Shown: piece by piece, positions 18,732 to 27,800 of the stretch
Numbering within the stretch: position 1 is the stretch's first letter
How the letters are laid out: each line of letters begins with the position of its first letter
Assembly (NCBI GenBank): GCA_946409545.1
Contig: CAMJWT010000009.1
Span: forward strand, 1 to 64,000
Length of the DNA stretch: 64,000 bases
DNA from: RUG12783 sp946409545
GTDB lineage: Bacteria > Bacillota_I > Bacilli_A > RF39 > UBA660
Direction: 5' to 3'
Notes under the pieces: generated by a model
The model's database searches: none
What the model was told of the DNA's origin: nothing
What the model saw: the letters and a program-made list of their open reading frames with translations, nothing else
Position numbers and translations under genes: made by a program

Positions 18732-20939
18732 TCAATTATCTTCAATAATATCATCAGAAGATGTTGAAACTTCTTCTTTAACTGTTACATTACAAGTATC
18801 TATTTTTCCATTATATGCTTTTACCGTTATAATAGCAGTTCCTTCACTAACACCTTTTACAATACCATTGGCATTAACTTTTGCAATACTAGTATCACTA
18901 CTTTCCCATGTTACATTTTGATTTGTTGCATTAAATGGATTAAAGGTTACATGTAATTCTTTTTTTTCACCAACTTTCAACAATAGCTCGTTGTTATCTA
19001 AAGATATACTATCTAGTTCTACAACTTTATTATTTCCACTTACTATAACTTCACAAGTTGCAGATAGTCCATTAACTGTTGAAGCTTTAATTGTAGTTTT
19101 TCCTACACCTATAGTTTCTACTACACCATCTGATACCGTTGCAACACTCGGATTAGAACTTTCCCATATAACTTTTTTATTTGTAGCATTATCTGGGTTT
19201 ATTGTTGCTGTAATATAAATTCGATCATTAACTTCAGTATTAATTACTTGTTTATCTAATGTAATTTCTGAAACAGGAACTCTATTTTCTATAACATTAA
19301 TAGTACACAACGCCGTTTTATTATTATTTGTTTTTACAGTAATATTTGTTGTACCTACACTTAATGCTTTTACTAGACCATTATCAACAGTAGCAACATT
19401 AGGATTAGAACTAGTCCAAGTTACATTTTTATTAGTAGCGTTACTTGGAGTAACTGTTTTAACTAATACGAGTTCATCACCTACAGTAATATTAGCATTT
19501 TTCTTATCTAAACTAATACTTTGAACTTCTTGTTCACGAACTGTTACATTTATTTTTTTTGAAATACTTTTATATACACTTGTAACGATAACATCCGTTT
19601 TACCGATTCCTTTTCCTACGATTAAACCATCTGATACTGTTGCAATAGATGAATCTTTACTATTCCATAATAAACTTGTATAAGTTGCATTAGATGGAAT
19701 AACATTAGCATTTATTTTATCAGTTCCACCAACAATAATATCTACATTATTTTTAGATAAATTAATATCTTTTTCTTCAATAATTCGAGATACTTTATTA
19801 ACTATTACTTTAGAAGTATCTTTATATCCACCATCAAGGGTTTCAACTGTTACTTTAGCTTCACCACTTTTTATAGCGATTATTCTATTTCCATCTATTC
19901 TTATTATTTCACCATTATTTGTTGATATTTTAACACCTTGATTGGTAGCGTTTGATGGATTTATTTTATAAGTTAACTTTTTACTATCACCAACATTCAT
20001 TGTTATATTCTTATTCGTAATATTAATACCTTTAACTTTAACTATATCGCTAGTTACTTTAACTGTAATGAAATCTTCTATCCCATTAATCGTTGTAGCT
20101 AATATTTTAGTTGTTCCTTCTTTTATTCCTGTTACTACTCCTAAATCAGATACCATTGCAATATTACTATCCATACTTTCATATGTAATATCACTATTAG
20201 CTCCTTCTGGAGAAATAATTGTTTCAATTTGATTACTACCACCAATACTTACAGTCATATTTTTAGGTTTTAATTCAAGTTTCGTTGGAACATCTTCTTC
20301 TAATTTTTCATAAACATTTACTTCTACTTCTTGATATACACCAGATACTTTATCACTAACAACAACCAATGTTGTTCCACTATTAATTGCTTTGATATTA
20401 CCATTACTATCAACTGTTGCTACTTTAGGATCTCCTGTCATATATTCTATTTCATGTAAAGCTGCTTCTTTTGGTAATATTTTATAATTAATTTTGTATT
20501 GATTACCAACTTGTAAATATACTCTTTTAGTACTTAAAATTATTTCTTCAATACGAATATCATTATCAGATACAATTACAAGACACTGAGCTTTAATATC
20601 TTTATATTTATCCAAATATGCAGTAATTGTTGCAACACCATTATTTTTAGCTTCTAAATATCCTGTTATTTCATTAACACTAACAATATTAGGTTTATCA
20701 CTTTCAAAAATAATTTTTTTATTTTTCATATCACCTGGAAGAATCTTGGCATTTAATTGAAATGATTTAAACTTTTTTAATCTAATTTCACTTTGTGATA
20801 AAGATAAATCTTCTGGTTTCTTTTCAAAAGGATTACTTATTACTCCAAAAGACAATAATGAAAAACCTATGATAAATACTACGATAAATATCATAAAATA
20901 CACTGATATCTTTTTAACTAATACATTATCAAATTTCAT
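18732..20939 (-). CDS. Membrane-anchored Ig-like repeat protein without enzymatic head
   Basis: 735 residues. Membrane helix at about 10-32, then eight Big_2 repeats (opening LSLSQSEIRLKK, ending VTVKEE) and a short acidic tail SSDDIIEDN. Repeat order and linkers parallel the first eight repeats of the 14654 gene, but there is no NAGPA or other head. The reading frame closes cleanly before a good terminator, and no head-like coding is visible in the 130 bases beyond, so this is a stable short form rather than an obvious frameshift. It may be an adhesin or spacer, or a decapitated paralog. Confidence 0.85.
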   Translation of the reverse strand: MKFDNVLVKKISVYFMIFIVVFIIGFSLLSFGVISNPFEKKPEDLSLSQSEIRLKKFKSFQLNAKILPGDMKNKKIIFESDKPNIVSVNEITGYLEAKNNGVATITAYLDKYKDIKAQCLVIVSDNDIRIEEIILSTKRVYLQVGNQYKINYKILPKEAALHEIEYMTGDPKVATVDSNGNIKAINSGTTLVVVSDKVSGVYQEVEVNVYEKLEEDVPTKLELKPKNMTVSIGGSNQIETIISPEGANSDITYESMDSNIAMVSDLGVVTGIKEGTTKILATTINGIEDFITVKVTSDIVKVKGINITNKNITMNVGDSKKLTYKINPSNATNQGVKISTNNGEIIRIDGNRIIAIKSGEAKVTVETLDGGYKDTSKVIVNKVSRIIEEKDINLSKNNVDIIVGGTDKINANVIPSNATYTSLLWNSKDSSIATVSDGLIVGKGIGKTDVIVTSVYKSISKKINVTVREQEVQSISLDKKNANITVGDELVLVKTVTPSNATNKNVTWTSSNPNVATVDNGLVKALSVGTTNITVKTNNNKTALCTINVIENRVPVSEITLDKQVINTEVNDRIYITATINPDNATNKKVIWESSNPSVATVSDGVVETIGVGKTTIKASTVNGLSATCEVIVSGNNKVVELDSISLDNNELLLKVGEKKELHVTFNPFNATNQNVTWESSDTSIAKVNANGIVKGVSEGTAIITVKAYNGKIDTCNVTVKEEVSTSSDDIIEDN

Positions 20940-20958
20940 AATTAACTCCTACATTTTT

Positions 20959-20967
20959 ATTATAACA
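20959..20967 (-). promoter_or_regulatory. Extended -10 promoter of the headless Ig-like gene
   Basis: Minus strand TGT plus TATAAT (20959-20964), about 20 nt before the start codon. A -35 is not clear and would lie near the arm of the preceding terminator. Confidence 0.5.
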
Positions 20968-20979
20968 TTTATACTTATT

Positions 20980-21010
20980 AAAAAGTGAACAAATTATTGT
21001 TCACTTTTTT
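20980..21010 (-). terminator. Terminator of the NlpC/P60 Ig-like gene
   Basis: Arms AAAAGTGAACA and TGTTCACTTTT with a 6-nt loop; it begins within the last codon of the 21010 gene. The T run on the minus side is interrupted (TTTTTAATAAG), so efficiency may be partial. Confidence 0.75.
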
Positions 21011-22533
21011 TACCATTTAATCCACATATTAGTTAGTTTTCCATCACCATTTGCATATATTACATTTCGATAATATGCATCTTGATGTTCAGGATCAGTA
21101 CAGTCACCATTACGACAATTTGTTGAAGGATTAGGAGGATTCTTTTTAGAAATTTTGTTTAAACCATTACTTAATGTATAAATATAATCATCATCTATTC
21201 CGATAATTAATTCATCATGGCCAAAAGGAATACCTACAATATTTTTCTTATCACGATCATAAGAAAGTAAAACGTCACCTACTCTTATTTTATCTAGATT
21301 ACCTCTTACAGGCGTTGGACTATTAGAATAAGCTCTTCTAATGCCATTAGTATTAAATGGCCAATTCATAAATCCCGTACAATCCATACCATTTATATAT
21401 CCATTTTTTCGACAACCCCAAGAGTTAGTTTTAGTTCCAAAATGTAATCCTGCCGTATAAATATTATTTCCACCAGTTCCTTGATAAGCAATAACATATG
21501 GAATATTACCCATTAAGAATCTACCAGCTTCGACAACCCCTGCTCTAGTTCCTCTTCCTACTTTATTAATAATACTATTCAATTGATTATTTAGTTTATC
21601 ATTTTCAGCATCACTTATTTTTCCACAATAACCTGATGAATATAATGGAGTTCCATTATTTGGTTTAAAATGATATGGCAATTTATCTGTTATAGAACAT
21701 TTAACAGTCTTCGTTCTTCCATCATCAAGAGTTAAAGTAACTTTTATATTAGTATATCCTCTTGTAGCATTCTTATAAGCATTTTTACCATCTACTTCTT
21801 TACCATTTAAATCCCATCTATATTTTTTTACGACATCTAAATTGTCACCAGTTACTTTTGCTGATGTACCATCAGTATCTACTTTTCCACTACATTTGAA
21901 ATTATAATTAATTGGTTTAACAACAACAGTGCATGTTGCATATTTGTTGTTATTAGCTTTAGCAATGATTGCAACTGTTCCTGCTTTAACACCTGTTATA
22001 ACACCATTATCTACTGTAGCAATACTATTATCACCACTTATCCATTCAATACTTTTATCAGTGGCATCACTTGGATTAATCGTAGCTGTTAAAGTTTCTT
22101 TTGCTCCAACTTTAATTGAAAGTGATTCTTTATCTAAGATAACTTCACTTACTTCAATAATAGGTTTTTTTACAATAACTTCACATGTTGCTGTTTTACC
22201 ATTATTTGATTTAGCAGTTATTATAGCATTACCTGCCGTTAACCCTGTAACATTTCCATTATCAACTGTAGCAATATTACTATCACTACTTTCCCAAGTA
22301 ACAGTTTTATTAGTTGCATTAACCGGTAATATTGTTTCTCTAATAGTTGCACTGTCACCTTCTATTAATACAAGAGATATCGTATCTAGAGCTATACTAT
22401 TTACTTCAACAGTATTATCATCACTACCTGTATTATCACCAGTATTACTTGGAGTATTATCAAGGAATAATAATAGTACACATAAAGCTATTAAAACTAT
22501 AAAGATAATTATCGCTATAGAATATTTCTTCAT
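21010..22533 (-). CDS. Membrane-anchored Ig-like protein with NlpC/P60-type peptidase head
   Basis: 507 residues. Membrane helix at about 6-24, an Asn/Gly/Asp linker, two Big_2 repeats (about 44-122 and 127-207), a further beta-rich module (about 210-285, CSGKVDTDG...VKCSITD), then a papain-like domain (about 310-507). The NlpC/P60 signature is visible: D384-C385 in MDCTGFMNW as nucleophile and H439 in FGHDELIIGI. Such domains cleave peptide bonds in peptidoglycan stems. It shares stalk type and promoter style with the neighbours but carries a different head, so a wall-remodelling role is likely. Confidence 0.85.
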   Translation of the reverse strand: MKKYSIAIIIFIVLIALCVLLLFLDNTPSNTGDNTGSDDNTVEVNSIALDTISLVLIEGDSATIRETILPVNATNKTVTWESSDSNIATVDNGNVTGLTAGNAIITAKSNNGKTATCEVIVKKPIIEVSEVILDKESLSIKVGAKETLTATINPSDATDKSIEWISGDNSIATVDNGVITGVKAGTVAIIAKANNNKYATCTVVVKPINYNFKCSGKVDTDGTSAKVTGDNLDVVKKYRWDLNGKEVDGKNAYKNATRGYTNIKVTLTLDDGRTKTVKCSITDKLPYHFKPNNGTPLYSSGYCGKISDAENDKLNNQLNSIINKVGRGTRAGVVEAGRFLMGNIPYVIAYQGTGGNNIYTAGLHFGTKTNSWGCRKNGYINGMDCTGFMNWPFNTNGIRRAYSNSPTPVRGNLDKIRVGDVLLSYDRDKKNIVGIPFGHDELIIGIDDDYIYTLSNGLNKISKKNPPNPSTNCRNGDCTDPEHQDAYYRNVIYANGDGKLTNMWIKW

Positions 22534-22550
22534 ACACTTCTCCTATTATA

Positions 22551-22559
22551 ATAATAACA
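22551..22559 (-). promoter_or_regulatory. Extended -10 promoter of the NlpC/P60 Ig-like gene
   Basis: Minus strand TGT plus TATTAT (22551-22556), with a second TATAAT overlapping the sequence just before AGGAG. The leader would be under 20 nt. No clear -35. Confidence 0.4.
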
Positions 22560-22644
22560 TTCTTTATAAATTTTAATAACAAAAAACAAATATAATTTAT
22601 TGTTATTTACAATATTTATTAATACAACTTTTTAAAGAATATTG

Positions 22645-22650
22645 TATAAT
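22645..22650 (+). promoter_or_regulatory. Candidate -10 of galU
   Basis: TATAAT on the plus strand, 17 nt before the galU start codon, in the 134-nt divergent gap with the Ig-like gene. No convincing -35 hexamer is visible 16-18 nt upstream. Confidence 0.45.
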
Positions 22651-22667
22651 TAAAATATGGAGGATAA

Positions 22668-23492
22668 ATGGAAAAGATAAATGAAGCTATTATACTCTTA
22701 GGAGGTATGGGAACAAGAATGTTACCATATACCAAAACAGTTAGTAAAGAAATGATTCCTATATATGATGTACCTAATATTCATCTAATTGTTAAAGAAT
22801 GTCTTAATAGTGGTATCAATAGAATAATCTTTGTTATAACTAAATATAATCGAAAACTTATTGAAAATTATTTCACTACTAATAATTATTTAAATAATTT
22901 TATTAAAGGTAATAAAGAAAAAGAAAAGTTATTAGATGATATCAACGAAATAATAAAAAAGATTAAATTCAGTTATGTTTATCAACAAGAAAGAGGCACA
23001 TATGGAGCATTATATTCAGCAAGAAAATATATTAAAGGAGAAGCTTTCGCTCTTTTATATGGAGATGATTTATTTGATAGTAAAACCCCAGCTATTAAAC
23101 AATTAATAGATAAATACAATAGTGAACAAATAATGAGTATGGGAACAATTGATACCAATAAAGATAAAGTTGGTATTGTAAAAAAAGATAATAAAAATTA
23201 TTTAGTTGATCTAATAAGAAGTGATAAAGATATAAATGAAATAATAATTGGTAGAATGATTCTTTCTAAAGAAGTATTTAAAATTCATAAAGATTTAAAA
23301 TATTCAAGTACTAATGAATTATATTTACCACAAGCCCTACTTCATCACCTAAAAGGTAAAGTAAAATGTTATCCAATTGATGGAAAATATTTTAATATTG
23401 GTGATAAAATAGGATATATTAAAGCAAGCATTAATTATGCATTAAAATCAAGTTATAAAGATGAACTAATTGATTATATAAAAAATATTTAG
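22668..23492 (+). CDS. galU: UTP-glucose-1-phosphate uridylyltransferase
   Basis: 274 residues, slightly short for GalU (usually about 290). Makes UDP-glucose for glycolipid, wall-polymer or capsule synthesis. N-terminal nucleotide-binding loop LLGGMGTRMLPYTKTVSKEMIPI (consensus GxGTRxLPxTK...KEMLP), then YQQERGTYGALYSARKYI (the usual GLGHA replaced by TYGAL), FALLYGDDLF and a C-terminal beta region. The variant motifs leave some room for a related nucleotidyltransferase with another sugar. ATG follows GGAGG with 4 nt spacing. It starts a two-gene plus-strand unit between two surface-protein regions. Confidence 0.85.
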   Translation: MEKINEAIILLGGMGTRMLPYTKTVSKEMIPIYDVPNIHLIVKECLNSGINRIIFVITKYNRKLIENYFTTNNYLNNFIKGNKEKEKLLDDINEIIKKIKFSYVYQQERGTYGALYSARKYIKGEAFALLYGDDLFDSKTPAIKQLIDKYNSEQIMSMGTIDTNKDKVGIVKKDNKNYLVDLIRSDKDINEIIIGRMILSKEVFKIHKDLKYSSTNELYLPQALLHHLKGKVKCYPIDGKYFNIGDKIGYIKASINYALKSSYKDELIDYIKNI

Positions 23493-23500
23493 GAGGAACG

Positions 23501-23902
23501 ATGGAAGATTGTATTTTTTGTAAAATTATTAAAGGAGATATCCCAAGTAAAAAAGTATATGAAGATGATTTAGTTTATTGTTTTCTAGATATTAATCCTC
23601 ATACTGATGGTGATTGTTTAATTGTACCAAAGGAACATATTTTAGATTTTCACGATGCATCTGATGAATTATTAATTCACATTAATAATGTTATTAAAGA
23701 TTTAGAAATCAAATATCACTTAGCATTAAAAAGTGATGGATTAACAATTATTCATAATAGTGGTGTTGGACAAGAAGTAAAACATTTTCATATTCACTTA
23801 ATACCAAGATATGAATTAAATGATGTTGCTTTATCTGCAAAACGTGAATTAAAGAGTGTTGATGAAGTTTATGAAACAATAGAAAAAGAGTTTTTTAATT
23901 AA
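23501..23902 (+). CDS. HIT family nucleotide hydrolase/transferase (HinT-like)
   Basis: 133 residues, typical for bacterial HinT-type proteins, which hydrolyse purine nucleotide phosphoramidates. Opens CIFCKIIKGDIPSKKVYEDD and carries the His triad in HFHIHLIPRY near residues 98-107, with SGVGQEV before it. Starts 8 nt after galU with AGGAGG, so it is co-transcribed. A housekeeping protein; the link with galU is probably not functional. Confidence 0.93.
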   Translation: MEDCIFCKIIKGDIPSKKVYEDDLVYCFLDINPHTDGDCLIVPKEHILDFHDASDELLIHINNVIKDLEIKYHLALKSDGLTIIHNSGVGQEVKHFHIHLIPRYELNDVALSAKRELKSVDEVYETIEKEFFN

Positions 23903-23914
23903 AACTCTTTTTTA
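23883..23914. terminator. Bidirectional terminator between HIT gene and convergent gene
   Basis: Arms AAAGAGTTTT and AAAACTCTTT around a 6-nt AT loop, flanked by A runs on the left and T runs on the right. It overlaps the stop codons of both convergent genes and can serve both strands. Confidence 0.85.
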
Positions 23915-24679
23915 TTTTACTTTATGAAATTCTCTTAAATAATAATTATTATCAACTTTTTGAAAAACATATTGATACTTTTTAACGTTTTTAAAATCAT
24001 CTAAATGTTCTTTAAAATATTTTTGATACATTTTTTCAAGTTCATCCATATCATCACTAGATGAAACAATATTATTAGTTATATCTTTATCATTAATACT
24101 ATATCCATCAATTGGACTTCCTAATAAGAATAAGACATCAATGGTATATAAATCTTTTTCTTTTTTATATGAAGTAATATAGTAATCAATATAACCACTA
24201 CCATAATACCCATGACCAGGATGATTATCATTATAAGTAAACTTTTTGGTATCTTTGTTGTAATAAACTAATACTTCATTATCTACTTTACAAATAATAT
24301 TTTTATATTCTTTAGGAACAAAGCCATAAGCATGGCTAAAGTAATCATCAAACTTACTCTTATCTATTTCCCATTTTTTAGAATCTTCAAAATGGTTGAT
24401 ATCACTATCATCATTTTTAGATATATAGTTAAAAGCAAGATATAGAATACCATTCGATAGTTTATTACTAAACTTAACATTATCATATTCATATGATAAG
24501 GCATCAAGGCCATATTCATTGATAACATTTATCAAGAATTTTTTATTATTTTCTTCTGTTTCATTAATAACATTTTCGGTATCAGCTTTAATCTTTTTAT
24601 CATAGATATAATAACAAGATAAGCACAATACTGTTAATGCTATAATAAATATAATTGTATTTTTAACTTTTGATTTCAT
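23912..24679 (-). CDS. Membrane-anchored protein of unknown function
   Basis: 255 residues. One N-terminal membrane helix (about 8-27; SCYYIY follows, so it is not a clear lipobox), then a charged extracytoplasmic domain rich in Asp, Lys, Tyr and Asn. A GYYGSGYIDYYITSYKKEKD stretch suggests a beta-rich fold. It is the last gene of the SH3-protein operon (13 nt after the preceding gene). No family recognised. Confidence 0.75.
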   Translation of the reverse strand: MKSKVKNTIIFIIALTVLCLSCYYIYDKKIKADTENVINETEENNKKFLINVINEYGLDALSYEYDNVKFSNKLSNGILYLAFNYISKNDDSDINHFEDSKKWEIDKSKFDDYFSHAYGFVPKEYKNIICKVDNEVLVYYNKDTKKFTYNDNHPGHGYYGSGYIDYYITSYKKEKDLYTIDVLFLLGSPIDGYSINDKDITNNIVSSSDDMDELEKMYQKYFKEHLDDFKNVKKYQYVFQKVDNNYYLREFHKVK

Positions 24680-24691
24680 TATTCACTCGTA

Positions 24692-25870
24692 TTATTTTCT
24701 TTTTTTTCTTTTATTTACTAGAAGAATTGTTATAAAAACGGTTAAAGAGATTAAGATACCTACTCCAACACAAATTAAAATTAATCCTTCATTTGATTGA
24801 ACTTTATTATCATCAACATTGTCTTTTTTCGGATTATCAGAATCCGGTTCTTTTTCTTTTATTGTATGATCAATAATACTACCATCTTGATCAGTTTCAA
24901 CTATAAATGGATCATCATTCCGTTCAATAACCCATCCTTTAAGTGTAGGAATATAGTAGATATTCTCAGGAATAACTCCACAATATTTAACTTCATAATC
25001 TTTATTTGCTTCAATCGTTCCAATAGATTCAGATGATATATCACTATCATTAAACTCAACGGTTCTATATATTTTAGCAACTTTCTTAGCTTTAATTTTA
25101 TAATTATCACAATTATGAGCAAATGAATCAAATTTACTACTTATTGGCAAAAATCCTGATATGCCATTATATTTTACATAATAATAATTAGATGATTCTC
25201 CACCTTTATCAGTAGATAACCAATAATTAGTAATCTCCGTATTCGAAGGAATATAACCTAGTATATTACTATCTTTAAAATTACCATCAGATGTTTTATA
25301 GATAGGTGCATTATTAATTGTAACAATCGTAATATCTTCATTATCTACTGGAGCCATTTCAAGAACAACTCTATCTTTATAACGACTAATATAACCTTTA
25401 ATGCCCTTATATGATACATATAACCAATAATGATTATACTCATATTCTGGTTTTAATTTAACACCTTTAGGAATAGTACCAACTTTATTAAAAATTGTTG
25501 CTGGCCCAGAATATACTGTAATATTATCAAGCATTAAAGCTTGACCATAAACTTTATTTTTTTCTTCTTCATCAATTTTAAAGTCTTTAGTTTTAACTAT
25601 TACATCTCTTGCATTAACATGACATGCGTCATATTCATCGTTAATTGTAACTAAATAAAATGTTTCCTCTTGAATATCTTGTCTAGCGTAATATGTTTCA
25701 CCATATGGTAACAATTCTTTATGGTTATAATCATTATCTAAACACATTGCACCTTCAACATTTGATATCTCAATTTGAATTTCAGGAAAAGTAGGAGGGC
25801 CAGTATCAGCTTTAACATTTAATACTAATAATAAACTTAAAAACAATAATATATTAAATATTTTTTTCAT
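24692..25870 (-). CDS. SH3-repeat surface protein with C-terminal membrane anchor (paralog C)
   Basis: 392 residues. Cleavable-type signal peptide (FNILLFLSLLLVLNVKA, about 5-21), then the mature start DTGPPTFPEIQIEISN with a conserved Cys soon after. Three bacterial SH3-like modules follow (about 90-150, 158-220 and 230-290; the first contains YSGPATIFNKVGTIPKG and KGYIS). After an acidic linker comes one C-terminal membrane helix (about 362-384) ending in KRKKRK. The start is the ATG at 25868-25870 after GGAGG. It lacks the cadherin-like module of the other two paralogs. SH3 modules of this type often bind wall peptides; the role here is unknown. Confidence 0.82.
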   Translation of the reverse strand: MKKIFNILLFLSLLLVLNVKADTGPPTFPEIQIEISNVEGAMCLDNDYNHKELLPYGETYYARQDIQEETFYLVTINDEYDACHVNARDVIVKTKDFKIDEEEKNKVYGQALMLDNITVYSGPATIFNKVGTIPKGVKLKPEYEYNHYWLYVSYKGIKGYISRYKDRVVLEMAPVDNEDITIVTINNAPIYKTSDGNFKDSNILGYIPSNTEITNYWLSTDKGGESSNYYYVKYNGISGFLPISSKFDSFAHNCDNYKIKAKKVAKIYRTVEFNDSDISSESIGTIEANKDYEVKYCGVIPENIYYIPTLKGWVIERNDDPFIVETDQDGSIIDHTIKEKEPDSDNPKKDNVDDNKVQSNEGLILICVGVGILISLTVFITILLVNKRKKRK

Positions 25871-25885
25871 CAACTGACCTCCTTT

Positions 25886-27352
25886 CTATTCTAAATTGGA
25901 ATTATCATTATTATTTTGAATAGGTTCTACTTCTTCTTTTTTCTTTTTATTAACTAACTTAATAACAACAAGTATTGTTACTGCTATTAAGATACCTGCA
26001 CCAACACAAATCATAATTAATTCTTCATTTGTTAATCCTTTTTTATCATCTGGTGTTGGTTCTTCCTTTGGAGTTGGTGGTTGTACATCACCAGGTTTTT
26101 CTGCTTTTACAATTTTAAAAGTATAAGTATGTGTTCCATCTTCATCCTTAGCTTTTAATGTAACAACACTATTATTTTTTAAATCTTCATTATTTAATAC
26201 ATCTACTTCAACTTCATTTGGAGTAACAACAAATTCTAGTTTTGTTTCTTCTTCACTTAACTCAACAGTATAAGAATACTGTGTTTTTGAAAAATCAATA
26301 CTATGTCCTTTTATTTCTATTTTTTCTAAAGAAATTTCTTCTTTAGTATGATCAAATACTTCTCCTTTAGAATCTGTTTCGATGATATATCTATCCTCAT
26401 GATCTTCAGTGATCCAACCATTTTTTGATGTAATATAATACGCATTCCATCCTTGACCACCACCACAATATTTGACATCATAATCTTTATTTGAGTCTAT
26501 TGTTCCAAGCTCCTTGGAAATAAGTTTACCATTATCATCGTAATCAAGTGATTCATATACTTTAACAGATTTTTTAGCTTTTATTTTTGTACCATCACAC
26601 TTTTCTGCAAAAGAATAATGATTATACACAAAACCATATTTACCATTATATTCAATGTAATTATTTCGACTATAATCTGTACCCCATTCAACTTTTAATT
26701 CTTTATTAGCTGGTATTGTATCAATTATTTTGGAATCTTTAGTAGTACTATAATCGAATTCATGATCAAAAATAGGTGTTTTATCATATGTTACAACTAT
26801 TTCTGGTTCTATATGAACAACAATGGCACCACCTTCACTACTTATATATCCTTTTATGCCATTATATTCAACATAATACCAATAATCACCTAATTTGTAA
26901 CTAGATTCTAATTTAGAATCTTTAGGAATAGTTCCTATTTCTTTATAGAAATTTTTAGATGGACCAGAATAAATTTTCATATCTTTAAGAGCCCATAATG
27001 CAAAAGGTCCCTCTTCTTTATCATCTTCTGCTGGTTTAAAGTTATCTTGTTTTACAACTACATCTGTCTTTTTAACATAACAAGATAAAACCTCTTTTTC
27101 ATTAAAAGATAATTTATAATAATCTTTTATAAAGTTATCATCATATATATCAGTATTTTCAATATAACCGTAAGCAAGTTCACCATATTTAAGAGTTCTA
27201 TTAACTTTAGATTCACTATCATAACATTTAGCTCCATCAGGATTAGAAACTTCCATTTCTAATTGAGGCAATACTGGTGGTCCCATATCAGCTTTAACAT
27301 TTAAAACTAATAATAAACTTAAAAACAATAATATATTAAATATTTTTTTCAT
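25886..27352 (-). CDS. SH3 and cadherin-like surface protein with C-terminal anchor (paralog B)
   Basis: 488 residues. Signal peptide (1-21), mature start DMGPPVLPQLEMEVSN with an early Cys, three SH3-like modules (about 110-170, 182-240, 250-315; first one AWALKDMKIYSGPSKNF), then a cadherin-like beta-sandwich module (about 340-415; LEKIEIKGHSIDFSKTQYSY). A Pro-rich linker (PTPKEEPTPDD) leads to one membrane helix (about 441-465) and a charged Asn-rich tail. Its C-terminal third is almost the same as that of the gene at 27364, in DNA too, showing a recent duplication. Membrane-held with the body outside. Confidence 0.83.
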   Translation of the reverse strand: MKKIFNILLFLSLLLVLNVKADMGPPVLPQLEMEVSNPDGAKCYDSESKVNRTLKYGELAYGYIENTDIYDDNFIKDYYKLSFNEKEVLSCYVKKTDVVVKQDNFKPAEDDKEEGPFALWALKDMKIYSGPSKNFYKEIGTIPKDSKLESSYKLGDYWYYVEYNGIKGYISSEGGAIVVHIEPEIVVTYDKTPIFDHEFDYSTTKDSKIIDTIPANKELKVEWGTDYSRNNYIEYNGKYGFVYNHYSFAEKCDGTKIKAKKSVKVYESLDYDDNGKLISKELGTIDSNKDYDVKYCGGGQGWNAYYITSKNGWITEDHEDRYIIETDSKGEVFDHTKEEISLEKIEIKGHSIDFSKTQYSYTVELSEEETKLEFVVTPNEVEVDVLNNEDLKNNSVVTLKAKDEDGTHTYTFKIVKAEKPGDVQPPTPKEEPTPDDKKGLTNEELIMICVGAGILIAVTILVVIKLVNKKKKEEVEPIQNNNDNSNLE

Positions 27353-27800
27353 CTACTGACCTCCTATTCTAAATTGGAATTATCATTATTATTTTGAATA
27401 GGTTCTACTTCACTATTTTTCTTTTTATTAACTAACTTAATAATAACAAGTATTGTTACTGCTATTAAGATACCTGCTCCAACACAAATCATAATTAATT
27501 CTTCATTTGTTAATCCTTTTTTATCATCTGGTGTTGGTTCTGGTTTTGGAGTTGGTGGTTGTACATCACCTGGTTTTTCTGCTTTTACAATTTTAAAAGT
27601 ATAAGTATGTGTACCATCTTCATCCTTAACTTTTAAGGTAACAACACTATTATTTTTTAAATCTTCATTATTTAATACTTTTACGTCAACCTCATCTGGA
27701 GTAACAACAAACTCTAGTTTTGTTTCTTCTTCAGCTAACTCAACAGTGTATTCTGTTTTGTTCTTGGCAAATCCGATATCATGTCCTTTTATTTCAAGTT
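25886..27800. repeat. Direct repeat shared by two adjacent SH3-protein genes
   Basis: About 430 nt at the 3' end of the 25886 gene (to about 26320) recurs with few changes at the 3' end of the 27364 gene (to about 27800). It covers the cadherin-like module, Pro-rich linker, membrane helix and tail. Homologous recombination between copies could delete or fuse the genes. Confidence 0.75.

Noticed and set aside
18732..20939. Headless Ig-like gene as a pseudogene by frameshift
   Set aside because: The 130 bases after the stop hold only a terminator and the next gene's promoter; no remains of a NAGPA head are visible in any frame.
23912..24679. Lipoprotein call for the unknown membrane protein
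   Set aside because: A Cys occurs in the hydrophobic segment, but the bases around it (LCLSC) do not give a convincing lipobox followed by a short linker, so a plain anchor is more cautious.
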